From Pieris napi (Eukaryota > Arthropoda > Insecta > Lepidoptera > Pieridae): a stretch of 64,000 nt of DNA. The stretch is from NCBI RefSeq assembly GCF_905475465.1, contig NC_062254.1, forward strand, positions 4,980,001-5,044,000. The letters run 5' to 3'. A program made the translations under genes and the position numbers. The notes under the pieces were generated by a model. It was not told where the DNA came from. It saw only the letters and a list, made by a program, of their open reading frames with translations, and did not search any database. Positions 45,660-56,369 of the stretch are shown here, piece after piece; positions within the stretch are counted from its first letter, which is position 1; each line of letters opens with the position of its first letter.

Positions 45660-45837
45660 TTATATTAATTTAAATAATAATAATAATAAATACTTTATTT
45701 TCCAAGATAGTGGTACAATTAGATCGAACAACAAGAAAAATCAGCACAATCAGCCATATATACATAGGCATGCAAATGTCATATAAATTTTTTGCAATGC
45801 CATATAATAAAAAATAATAAAAAAAAAATAAAATAAA
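45660..45837 (-). mobile_element. LINE 3' UTR remnant abutting the full LINE
   Basis: On the minus strand it ends CTTGGAAAATAAAGTATTTA followed by ATT repeats, the style of a LINE terminus. It is separate from the terminus of the intact LINE, which has its own AATAAAGATTTATTTTATT end at about 45825-45850. The intact LINE may have inserted next to, or into, an older one. Confidence 0.45.
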
Positions 45838-46049
45838 TCTTTATTCGTTATCTCAAAGATTTTACAATAGCTGATAAGTGATTGGGACCTCCTTTTAAGC
45901 GCATAAGCACTTGTGTTAGGAGAACCCGCTCTTCCATTACATAGGTGTACTAACTAATTATAATTTAATTTAACACGTATAGCTAAGCTAAGTATTACAA
46001 TTTTACAATTTACTAAACATAATCTAAGGTTAAAATGTGAATAATGATA

Positions 46050-46090
46050 TATGTGTGTATGTGTATGTGTGTGTGTGTGTTTGTGTGTTT
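46050..46090. repeat. GT-rich microsatellite in the LINE 3' UTR
   Basis: GTGTGTATGTGTATGTGTGT and further GT units, just downstream of the ORF2 stop on the element's own strand. Confidence 0.85.
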
Positions 46091-46142
46091 ATGAGAATGA
46101 ATTTTCATGACTGATTGTAGAAGTTGACTATTTACTAGTGTA

Positions 46143-49106
46143 TTATGATTCATGATTACCTACAAAGGCTTCAGTGTCTTCATAGCTAAATGTTTCTAGG
46201 ATGTTAAGTAGCGACGTTTTACATTCATGTTTATTCAATGTGTATATATTTAATATTTTATTTAATTTATTATAAAGTTTAGCAGCTTGGCATTGAAATT
46301 GTCTCATAGCAAAAACTGATTTAGATCTCTCAACAGGAGCAACAGTATATTTGCGTCTTCTGCTCAGTTTGCGACCATCATATTTAAGAGACTTGTGCAA
46401 TCTTAAGGTAGTGCAAAAAATGTACAGTTGCCTGACCGATAAGACACCACAAGAGGCATAAAGATCAGAGGTGGAAAATCTATAAGGCTTAAACATCATT
46501 ACTTTTAGTAAAATTCTTTGTGCCCTCTCCAGTTCCAGGAACTTCATCTTTGTAGCACCCCCCCAAACTGGGATACAGTACACTAAAATTGACTGAGCCA
46601 GCGATGTGTATATCTGTATTAGTAGATGTTTGTCAGCGATGTGCCTTAGAGTTTTAAATGTCCAAATAAGCTTTCGAATCCTACTTATAACTTGTTCTAG
46701 GTGCTCATGCCATGACATTCTTTGATCAACTACCACTCCTAGATATTTAGTGTGATGAACTTTATTTATAGTTTTACATGTACAGTTTACTCTGGTGCTA
46801 CAGTTATGTATTTTTATTTCTAGATCTGTTTGAGGTTGGGCGCTATTGTATTTAGTGAAGAAAATGTAGTTAGTTTTACTTACGTTTAATGATAATAAGT
46901 TTTCTCTTAACCAGTTATCTATTTTGGAAAGCCCTATTTCTGTATGTCGACGCACCGAGTCAATAGTTTTCCCAGTGAAGACAACAGCAGTGTCATCCGC
47001 GTAGGAGTAGACTTTCCCACTATCAATTCTTAAATCGCATAAGCTGTTTATGTAGATTAAGAATAAGGTCGGCCCCAGAACACTACCTTGTGGGACCCCA
47101 TATGTGACGTCAGATTGTTCGCTGATGTATTGACCTATTTTAACTGCTTGCTTTCGTTCGCTGAGGTAATCAGCGAACAATGTGAGTGGAATACCCCTAA
47201 TACCAATGTTCTCTAGTCTCTGCACCAGAATAGGGACAGAAACCGTATCAAATGCCTTTTTTAAGTCGATAAAAACTGTGATACATTTATTACCTTTATC
47301 AACTTCATTAACAATATGACAAGATAGTGAGGTAACTGCATCTTCGGTTGACAGACCCTGTCTAAAACCGAATTGTGAGTCTGAAAGTAGACTATACTTC
47401 TGGAGGTAGGTAATTAGTCTTTTATTAATTAATTTTTCAAGTACTTTTGATATGGCAGTGAGAACGGAGATTGGGCGATAATTTGAAACATCTTCTCTGT
47501 TACCATTCTTGTACACAGGTGTAATAATTGCTTGTTTTAGCGCAGGTGGAAACACTCCCTGTCGGAAGCAGAGATTAACCAAATGAGTAATTATGGGCAC
47601 AACTAGCTCCCTAGTATATTTAAGAAACTTGGTGCTTATACCATCCCAGCCAGGAGCACTGTCAGTTTTGAGACTCACAATAGTCAGGTATACTTCATGA
47701 GGGTCAGTTTCTAGAAGCACAAAAGACGAGACCTGGGAACAGTTGGGTCTAATCACATCTGTTCTATTATGTAACGTCGTAACTGGAATTATCTCTTTAG
47801 CTAAGTTTTTACCAATGTTTGAAAAATAATCGTTTACCAAATTAACCGAATTTTGAGGAGAAACATTTAAATTTAGTAATTCTAGATTTTGCGTTTTAGG
47901 TTGGTTACGATAGGTGAGGGTATTTATTTTCTTCCACAAAGTTTTCGGGTTTTTTATACTCTTAGCAAGGTCTTCATTTTCATATTTACGTTTGACTTTC
48001 TTTATTAAACTATTGCAGAAATTCCTATATCTCCTGTATGTAATTTTAAGAATTTCATTATGAGGATCAGCTCGGAGTTTTGCTTGCATAGCATTTCTAT
48101 TACGAATACATCTAACAATTCCTAAGGTAATCCATGGTTTAATAAGGCGTTCCTTATTCGGGATAGCTCTAGTGATAGTATTGGATTGAATACACTGCTT
48201 TAAAATAGATATTAATTTATTAGTTAAGATTATAGGGTTATTATAGTAAATTAGATCATTTATGTTGCTGTTTTTTAAATAACTTAAAGCGCCTTCCATG
48301 TTGATTGAAGATTTAATTTTCGAGGTATTGTAATTCGACTTAGCGAGGTAGGATAGTTTTAAGAATAACATTTTGTGATCAGTAACTGTAGAATCAATAA
48401 CGGTAATAGACGCACACGTACCTATGCACCTATCAAGTTTTAGTATGAAATGATCTATGCAATTGCTATCTCGAGTAGGCAGTGTATGACCCGGGAGCAG
48501 GCCATGCATGGCTAGCATATTGAGGTAATGTAATCGGTTCGAGCGCTCCTGAGATGTTTCACTGGATTTTTGTATTAGATTTATGTTGATGTCTCCTGTT
48601 ATTATAATGTTATTCTGAGTTTGTAAAGTTACTAAGTGACTATTTAATGAATCTATAAAATTTTCAGCGTTAAGGTTAGACGGGGAGCGATAAATACACA
48701 ACATGGTATAGTTACCTACTTTGACTTGTAAGCAAGATGCATGTTTTAAATTTATTTCTTGAACGATAGTTTTATGGTTGCATTTTATGTAGACAACTAC
48801 GCCATCACTACGATTTAGATGGCGGCTTGTAACGAAGTGAGTGTAGTTATCCATTTGGGGTATAGGCTTGTGTGGATCGATCCATCCCTCGGTCAGTGTT
48901 ATTACATCAGCTTGAAATTTGAACTCAGATAAAGTTATTAAAAGATCATCAAAATTATTGTAAATGCTTCTTATATTTTGTGATATTATCGTGAAATCAG
49001 ATTTTTGTATGGTTGTCTGTCTTGAAAAGTCATTTATAGTATGGACATTAGATTGGGCTATTTGTATGTTATCTAATTCGTACATGATTGTAGTCTGACT
49101 ATCCAT
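46143..49106 (-). CDS. LINE ORF2: endonuclease and reverse transcriptase (987 aa)
   Basis: This is the polymerase of a non-LTR retrotransposon. It nicks target DNA and primes reverse transcription of its RNA there. Residues about 36-250 form an AP-type endonuclease: SQNIRS (N44), LTEGW (E73), CIYRSPSN (Y139), GDININ (D172, N174), CIDHF (D218) and TDHKM (D243, H244). The reverse transcriptase spans about 485-760: APGWDG, NYRPIS (542-547), FIDLKKAFD (612-620, motif A), GVPQGSVLGP (670-679, motif B), SYADDTAVVF (701-710, catalytic D704 and D705) and TKYLGVVVD. The C-terminal part lacks RNase H and a recognisable Cys-His finger. No stop or frameshift interrupts it and all key residues are present, so it may be functional. 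Confidence 0.95.
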   Translation of the reverse strand: MDSQTTIMYELDNIQIAQSNVHTINDFSRQTTIQKSDFTIISQNIRSIYNNFDDLLITLSEFKFQADVITLTEGWIDPHKPIPQMDNYTHFVTSRHLNRSDGVVVYIKCNHKTIVQEINLKHASCLQVKVGNYTMLCIYRSPSNLNAENFIDSLNSHLVTLQTQNNIIITGDININLIQKSSETSQERSNRLHYLNMLAMHGLLPGHTLPTRDSNCIDHFILKLDRCIGTCASITVIDSTVTDHKMLFLKLSYLAKSNYNTSKIKSSINMEGALSYLKNSNINDLIYYNNPIILTNKLISILKQCIQSNTITRAIPNKERLIKPWITLGIVRCIRNRNAMQAKLRADPHNEILKITYRRYRNFCNSLIKKVKRKYENEDLAKSIKNPKTLWKKINTLTYRNQPKTQNLELLNLNVSPQNSVNLVNDYFSNIGKNLAKEIIPVTTLHNRTDVIRPNCSQVSSFVLLETDPHEVYLTIVSLKTDSAPGWDGISTKFLKYTRELVVPIITHLVNLCFRQGVFPPALKQAIITPVYKNGNREDVSNYRPISVLTAISKVLEKLINKRLITYLQKYSLLSDSQFGFRQGLSTEDAVTSLSCHIVNEVDKGNKCITVFIDLKKAFDTVSVPILVQRLENIGIRGIPLTLFADYLSERKQAVKIGQYISEQSDVTYGVPQGSVLGPTLFLIYINSLCDLRIDSGKVYSYADDTAVVFTGKTIDSVRRHTEIGLSKIDNWLRENLLSLNVSKTNYIFFTKYNSAQPQTDLEIKIHNCSTRVNCTCKTINKVHHTKYLGVVVDQRMSWHEHLEQVISRIRKLIWTFKTLRHIADKHLLIQIYTSLAQSILVYCIPVWGGATKMKFLELERAQRILLKVMMFKPYRFSTSDLYASCGVLSVRQLYIFCTTLRLHKSLKYDGRKLSRRRKYTVAPVERSKSVFAMRQFQCQAAKLYNKLNKILNIYTLNKHECKTSLLNILETFSYEDTEAFVGNHES

Positions 49107-49410
49107 AAATGAGTAACCAGATACTTTCCGTACACTTCGAGAAATTATAATTTACTTGGGATAAGAAATTCGCAGTAAAGCCGAGATTGAATAAATGTTT
49201 ATAATCACTTGTGACGTGTTTGTAGCCATGAGCCATGAGATAAAGTGAGATCGCACTAGAATAGTGTTTAATATATGTGAGTGTATCAGTGCGTGAGTGT
49301 AAATAGTATATGTAGTGTAAAGGTTTGTGACTATTGTTTTTTAGAAAAAACTGTTTAATAATGGTATAACAAGAAAAAAATTTTACAAAAAAAGGACAAT
49401 AGTTAAAGAG

Positions 49411-50331
49411 TCATGCCTGCATGAGGCTGTGTACCTGTGATTCGTTTTTGACCTTAATTACCGGGGTGTTTTCATTCTTTCTTAGGTAAACACGTCCGTA
49501 AGAAGTCCAACAGAACTTGTAGTCTTTTGATTTAGCTAGATCGCGAGCGAGAAAGTGTAGTCTAGCGCCTTTCGCAGTGAGCTGCTCGGAGATAAACACT
49601 GCAGTTTCTTCATTTTTAGTAGCTCCCAGATGCTTCGCTCGTAGCTTTTCTTTATTTTTGATGTTGTAGGTTTTACAAGATTTTAGTAAATCTGATTTAA
49701 GAATCGAGGATGATAACTCAACAATTATTGGAGTATTCGTTTTATTAGAATCTCTTTTCCCTTTTAGCCTGTATATGTCTTTGATATCATCTTTTTTAAT
49801 ACCGCTATTCAGGGATTTTGATAAGCTTACAACCATGTTTATTAAGTCTTCCTTTGATTCTGTGGGTAGTTTTGGCATATTTTTTATTTCAATATTAGCC
49901 TTACGTTGTTCCCGCTGCAATTCCTCAAGCTTGTCCTCTAAAATTATAATTTGTTCTCTGTCTTGCTTTAAACGTACTTCAAGCTGTTCTATTTTCTTCC
50001 TAAGGTCTTCATGTTGCGATGAGAGGAATGCAAGGCTACTTTCTATGTTGGTATTACTCTCTCTGATCTCTACTTGGGCAGACGTTATTTTTTTAAGCTC
50101 TTTTTGTTGTTCCGCAAACAATGACTTAATCATATCTTTCATCTCTTTTTTAAAACTTAATAATTCATCCTCAAATCCATGCTCTCTAGCCCTTTTTTGA
50201 CGTTGTTGAACATAGCTCGGTGGTTCATTGTCACCGTAAAGGTCTGTGTGAAAAGTTTCCATTTTGTCGACGTTTGGCTCAGAAACACTTTGTGATTTAT
50301 TGGCCATAGGAGAGCGTTGAACTTTTGGCAT
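49411..50331 (-). CDS. LINE ORF1: coiled-coil RNA-binding-type protein (306 aa)
   Basis: It lies upstream of ORF2 on the same strand, separated by 304 bp, and is the expected nucleic-acid chaperone or RNP protein of the element. Residues 1-50 are polar and basic. About 53-146 is a long heptad-rich coiled coil (ELKKITS, EDLRKKIEQLEVRLKQDREQ, LEDKLEELQREQRK). The C-terminal ~150 residues (NIEIKNMPKLPTESKEDL, DIYRLKGKRD, PIIVELSSS, RVYLRKNENTPVIKVKNES) match, from memory, the fold shared by insect LINE ORF1 proteins and the baculovirus FP protein C-terminus. I see no zinc finger. The start MPKVQRSPMANKS is the first ATG in frame. Confidence 0.88.
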   Translation of the reverse strand: MPKVQRSPMANKSQSVSEPNVDKMETFHTDLYGDNEPPSYVQQRQKRAREHGFEDELLSFKKEMKDMIKSLFAEQQKELKKITSAQVEIRESNTNIESSLAFLSSQHEDLRKKIEQLEVRLKQDREQIIILEDKLEELQREQRKANIEIKNMPKLPTESKEDLINMVVSLSKSLNSGIKKDDIKDIYRLKGKRDSNKTNTPIIVELSSSILKSDLLKSCKTYNIKNKEKLRAKHLGATKNEETAVFISEQLTAKGARLHFLARDLAKSKDYKFCWTSYGRVYLRKNENTPVIKVKNESQVHSLMQA

Positions 50332-50560
50332 CTTATAAATTCACTAATTGGAAAACACAAAATTGAATATGAATTTATACTTGGGCCAGACCCTTATTTT
50401 TTGCTCCGCTACCGCTTTCGCCTTTAAATTGCACTAAGCGATTAATTAATATGACTCACGCACAGCTTTATTCTAGCGTCGCATCGGCGCGTACGCAAAG
50501 TAAAGCGTAGCTCACGAAACTGTTTCGTTCACTGTTGTTGTCCTTCTCACCCGTAGTTAA
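50332..50560 (-). promoter_or_regulatory. Putative LINE 5' UTR / internal promoter
   Basis: A GC-richer block (GCGTACGCGCCGATGCGACG on the minus strand) precedes ORF1. Its composition sets it off from the AT-rich flank beyond about 50600. Function is inferred from position only. Confidence 0.35.
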
Positions 50561-50799
50561 TTGACTTCTTGCGCGTTATGGGCGCCTGGTACTTCACCAA
50601 ATTTGCGGACAAGATATTATATTTAATTTTTATAAAATATTTTACGTAAGCTTACACGTCTTAACGCTTTCGCGGTCCGAGGGGAAGGGGAATAAGATCA
50701 TTAACATTCTGTCATAATAAGAAGTTAAGTCAATTAATAATTGTTAAACTTATGGTCTAAATACTCGCTCACGCTATAAAAGCACCTTGACTTTAAAAA

Positions 50800-50835
50800 C
50801 CTTTAGGAAATAAATTCATATTTATTTCCTAAAGG
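50800..50835. repeat. Perfect 16-bp inverted repeat with 4-nt loop
   Basis: CCTTTAGGAAATAAAT, loop TCAT, then the exact complement (50820-50835). A single small stem-loop just upstream of the LINE. Confidence 0.92.
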
Positions 50836-53800
50836 AGCAAACTGAGATAGTTTATTAAAACTTGAAACCACACTCTAATAAAGACTTTTCTCCGTCAACT
50901 CATGACGTTAATAAAAATTGAGATGACAGACCCCGCTCAAATTGTCAGCTCATTGAAGGCACGACGCCTGTCTGAATTGTGATATTTTCAATCATGCACC
51001 CGACATAGACCAATTATTACGTCAAAGGTGACTCTAGATATTTTTAAGTGCCACAGATTCAGGAAATCAATATGAGGTGACCTTAGCCAAAAATAAAATA
51101 TTATATTTCGGATATTAAAGATACTCGTACTGGCAGAATGACCAGCGTTGTGGAACAGTCTGCCCCTCAGCATAATGCTGAGTAAGGGCCAATTTCAACT
51201 ACACACACGCATTACACACTTGAAGCGACCGTTTTTTTTTTGATATCTCTCATTATATATTTTTTTTTATTTGATTATTGTTATTATGTGTATGTGTTTT
51301 CGTTAGTAATAAAGGTTATGTCTAAGATACATTGTAAAGAAAATCAACGCCCAATTTTTATACGTGGTATAATTGAGAAAATATTCCAGCGTTCCCATAA
51401 TCCTCCTAATTCCATAAAAACCTTAACCTATTTAAAATGTGGTTTGTGATTATTTTTTAATGCAAATACGAATATAAATGAAAAATTATTCGTTGCTAAT
51501 CACACAACGACTTTTATTACCATATACTATGACCAACATTCCGAGTTTTACAATGAAAGCCAAACCTAAATTTTTCACGAGAGACGTGAAGCGTACATTT
51601 GGTATTGTTTGGTGGCACGAAACGTGGGCCATTATGAGTAGTGTCGCATGCATAGGCCCTTCGCATAATATACGTATAATGTAGTTCACGAAAGCCTGCA
51701 CAAGCAGGGTAACATTACATTAATTAGTCCGAGTGGCGTGCATGTCGACGCAGTGACCTCATGAAGTGTAAACACGAAACTGCCACCTACTTTGAACCTT
51801 ATTAAAACTTTTATTACGTTATGGTAGTTTTTGTACTCTAAGTGCTAATAAGCTGCACAATTTGAAGTTTTCGGGGCAACCGGTTGCCATGTCAAGGTTG
51901 TGTGTACTTTTAATTAATTGTGAAAAAAACATTTAATTAAGTCCTTTTTGTACTAAATATTTGAAATAATAATCTTTAAAGCGATGATTCTTATAGAGAT
52001 GTGAAACTTAAATAACTTGCATATTAAAATACTTAAAGACTAGGCCTTCTCTGAATTAAACTGTTTAACTTAATCCTTTGAAACTCCTTGACCTTATTTA
52101 TGAGACTAAGACATTTCAAAGTAAAAAATAGGAATGTTGAGGAACGTAGCATAACATCAGTCAGTGCTACGCGATTGCTACGAGGACTCAGACGTCTACG
52201 CCGTAGCGGAGATACTCTCGCGCGTTTTTACGTTTGAGAACTTCATTTTTTTTTTAGTTAATTTTATTATTAAACTCAATAAGGTGATTAAAGAGCAATG
52301 TTGTGACCAATCAAAAGACTCATTGTGTCTGATAAAAACTGGCAACTGCATACTTGAAAGGTCAAAAGGTAAGATTGCAAAGTAAACTTATTATTTTTAG
52401 ACTTTAATATAATAGTGTTAATATAATATATTAACACAACATAAATTTTATAGATCAAAAATTATATTTATACATTTCACATTAATGCACTACCAATAGA
52501 AGAAAGTTAGATTTTTCCCTAGCGCTTGAACTAAAAATACACATCTATTATTGATTAATGCATTGTATAGCCTTCAATTGTAGTGAATCAATAAACTATA
52601 GATATACGTGTCCACATTCTCATAATTTTAATTAATATGTTAAATCATATTCTTTATATGATAAAAATATTAAATTATATATACATTTTTTTTTTTTGAA
52701 GTTTGTTTGTATATTTAAACTGACCTTTTGGCTTTAATGATTTTTCGTTTTTATGTTCGGTAAATAAGTTGTAACCTTCCTTTTGGTCCTTGGATCGTTT
52801 TGGACTTGAAGCAGGAATTTATATATCTGATTGTTATTCTACTAAACTAATAGATGTTCTTTTATGTAAAAATGTTATTTTTTTTCGGAACCTGAACATT
52901 CTTAAACGCATCGATTTAAGATTTCAAGAAAACTGGTATGAAGTGTTTGAAAATGTTTACTCTTTTATAACATAAAACATAGGATTAACATTTCCTTCAG
53001 CTCAGCTAATAATTATTCGTTGATATAAAACCGTAAAGCGGTACAAGTATAATATCCTGGGAAATGAAGTTATAATGTAGTGCGCGGAGGCAAGCAGCAT
53101 GAATACAAAACAGGGGAAAACGTGTACATCATACTTCTTTTTACTAGAACGGGAAATGGTCTCAAAAGACCACATTTATACGTATATCTCCGCAACTTTC
53201 TCTTCGTTAGTTCGAGGGTTCTCTTCAACATACATTAGAAAACGCTAAATTAACTTAATTTGTAAATATATTAGTCTATTTAGGTTGTCTTATTACAATT
53301 ACATTATAGCTTATTCCATCTCAAAAATTTAGTAATTTATTATTTTAAGTAATGTTTACACGACATTTATATATTTTTGCACGTACTTATAGTTGTTATT
53401 CATATCCTATTTTTTTTAATATTTCATTATAGTTGTTGCTTAATATATGTTTCATTTCTATATATATAATTTAAATAATATAATAGCTTGACATTATTAT
53501 ATTTACCTAACATTACAATAAAGTTGCCCTTTAATAGATTTAATCTTCATGAAAATAATATTTACCTCAGATATTGCGATGTCAATCATTCCCGTGAAAA
53601 CATCAAATATTCTATAAATCTATTACAAGATCTTCATTTGATTGATATCTTACTAGTACTACTATAATAAATATTATAGAGACGAATAAATAAAGTTATC
53701 CGACCGTCGAAGGTTTTGAGAAATCTATATACATTTCATTATTAGTTACTATAGGTAGTTATTATTTATTTTTTGATATAAATAATTTAATGTTTTTTAA

Positions 53801-56369
53801 TAATAAACTTTGTACATATTTTTAGTTACTATATTGAAAAAATATATGGATACATCATTAATTTATGACAAATTACTCTTATCTATGAGCAATATCAATA
53901 ATAATCGTTTTACCGGAAGTGCGATAAATCTAGAGCGATCGATGTCTGGGCGCCGGTTTCATGGATGAGATGATTTTTAATGAATTCTACGGGCCACTAA
54001 TTTTTACAGGCCAGCTCAATGTTTTATGTACATTTTATTGGCCGGAATGTAATCATGGCTTTATACCTTCTGGGTTGACTCAGTAATAAATTGATGATGA
54101 ATAATTATTCATTCATTCAAACCTCCAGGCACTGAAATGAAATTAATAGTATATTTCATATTACATCATACACACACCTGAGAAGTTGTTCTCCGTTTGA
54201 GTTTTAGTTAATTATATTTATTGATAAACAAAAACTTTAATAAATCGAATTTAATGGAAAAAATATATTACTACTGTATTACAATTTGCTTTTGATTTTG
54301 AACAGCGCTGCGTGTTTACATAATGAGAATTCATTTTATAATATCTATTAAAAATAGTATTTGAAAAAAATAAGTTCTGACATAATTTGTATCTGTAAGG
54401 TTGCTAAGCTGTCGATTTTGAAGATTTTGATTTTCTGACATACCCATTGGACATTACATTAGACATTCGTCCAATCAGTCTATAAATTATGGAGTACATC
54501 TATTTCTATACATAAGCGACCATCTCTTAGAAGGGCAGTTTCAATAAACATTGGCCACCGCAAACTAATCGATCTGTATTATAATAACTTTATGTTCATT
54601 TGCAACACAAGAAGTCTTTAATACACGAGCAAGAAAATCGCATTAACGGACGCTCGCCGCCCGTAGAGACCTCAATATCGAGGTTTGTAAGTTCATTTCC
54701 GGTGTTATTATAAGTCTAGCAGGAAATATAATGTACGTAATACAATTTATATTGTATAGTTTTGATATGTAGCCCTATAGGTTTTGGGGGCTCACCTGTC
54801 CGCGACTGTATAAACTCTGATAAAATATCGGATTTCGAATAAAAAAAATTCAACAGACTCCGTTTGATTGTTAAAAGCGTAGCACGTCACTTAAAGCCTC
54901 GTTAAAAAACTTAAAATTCTGATGTGTTTCGTTTGAGCAAAGACTTTGCATTGAACTATTACTTCGTTGTATTATTAGACGTTTTAACTGTTTTTAAAGT
55001 AGCATTGATCGCAAATAGTATTTTTAAAAAGAAAGACAGTATGGAGCCTATGAAGGTTGCAGCGCTACCCGCACATTTTTTATATACAATACAAAAAATA
55101 ATACCCACCCCAGCTCAATCTGTTAACAAATTTTTACAATACGTGTATCTGTACAAAAATATCATACAGCCTATATAGTAGACAAATTAGAACTGAGATT
55201 TAAAGGAAACTATTTTTTTTACCGGATTGAAGTTTACATAACTATTATTTATTATAAATTTACCATTATTTAACATAATTTTAAATTTAACCGATGTTTC
55301 GCGTGCTTTACAGCGTGCGTGGTCACGGTGACTGAACACAAACGGTGTTGAATGTCAAAAAGTATCACAGCTGTAGAAAAAGTTGTATTATCTGTATTTA
55401 TTTCCCAGGAGTCGGTATCGACTAAATTTATAATAATACATAACTTCAATTCGGTAAAAAAAAATTGTTTCCTTTAAATGAGTAAAAGTTATGCCAATAA
55501 AAGACATAACTATAGAACTGAGATAATAAACGCCTATACATATGTATGTTAATATCCTCTGGGGTGATTAAAATAAAGTTTCGCACTACGGGAACTAAGA
55601 AATTATCTCTCAATTAGCTACCCCCAGTTATAATCGTTTAACGTCTTATCCCGCAGCGCTATGCAAATTAATTTTATTCCGTTAACATTGTTAAGTTTCT
55701 AGTTTGAATATTCCTGAAATTCTATGTTATTATGGCGAGATTGAAAATTTGTATTTTAATTTCTTGTAATACAGCAATTCAGTTTAAGACACGAAGTTTT
55801 CAGAGCCATCTTCATTTGATAATATAACGAATCCAAGAATATGTTAATGATATCTTAAAAAGTATTGGTAATTTAACGAAAATTTCTAGTCAATTGACTT
55901 AAAACCATAGTAAATTATATTTCTTAACCTTCCACTTCCATGGATTAACACGTGTTCGAAATATATAATTTTAGTTTAATAAATTTTGCTAAATATTTTA
56001 ACTCGGCCGATCGTAACACTTTTTGCTTAGTTTCACTCGCATTGTGTTGGACGCGTTTTTTTGCCAAATATATTTGTTATTAGTTACGTCCTCAATCTTA
56101 TAGTAAGTGTTTTGTGCGTTCTGTGACTATTATAAGGCAAGCTATTAGTAGGTTATCAGTCTTACCTCTCTTTTCCCAAAGTAATATAATTACTCTATCC
56201 TTACGATGACAATTGTGTGCCATTCTTCTGGTTTAGGATATATCGAAACGAGGTATACGACTTATTATTTTAGTATAAAATTGTGTATCGACGGCCACCG
56301 AACTGTTCTTTATACAACACTCTTGGTAAGCGGTACAAAAATCCATCCGTAGTTTTTAGTTTATTACAT
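50836..56369. other. 5.5 kb without a recognised gene
   Basis: Short frames only. 52140-52230 is GC-richer and includes TCAGTCAGTGCTACGCG, an initiator-like word, followed by an open frame (52164-52385) starting MLRDCYEDSDVYAVAEILSR; there is no further support for a gene. The frames at 52790-52975 and 54924-55178 are also unrecognised. No SINE or LINE phrase that I know is present. Confidence 0.35.

Larger units (their letters stand above)
45838..50560 (-). mobile_element. Near-complete non-LTR retrotransposon (CR1/L2/Daphne-type)
   Basis: Minus-strand order: a 5' UTR with GC-richer sequence (about 50560-50332), ORF1 (50331-49411), a 304-bp spacer, ORF2 (49106-46143), a 3' UTR of about 300 bp with a GT-rich run (46050-46085), and an AATAAAGATTTATTTTATT end. 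Both ORFs are uninterrupted, so the copy is young and possibly still mobile. The clade is suggested by the APE-RT layout without RNase H and by the two-ORF organisation. I cannot fix it without a phylogeny. The 5' end is a guess. Confidence 0.8.

Noticed and set aside
49775..50200. 141-codon plus-strand frame rich in Ser and Leu
   Set aside because: Antisense shadow of the ORF1 coiled coil.
52164..52385. 73-codon frame MLRDCYEDSDVYAV... as a gene
   Set aside because: Only the first 26 codons look protein-like. It then runs into AT-rich sequence, with no splice donor that I could defend.
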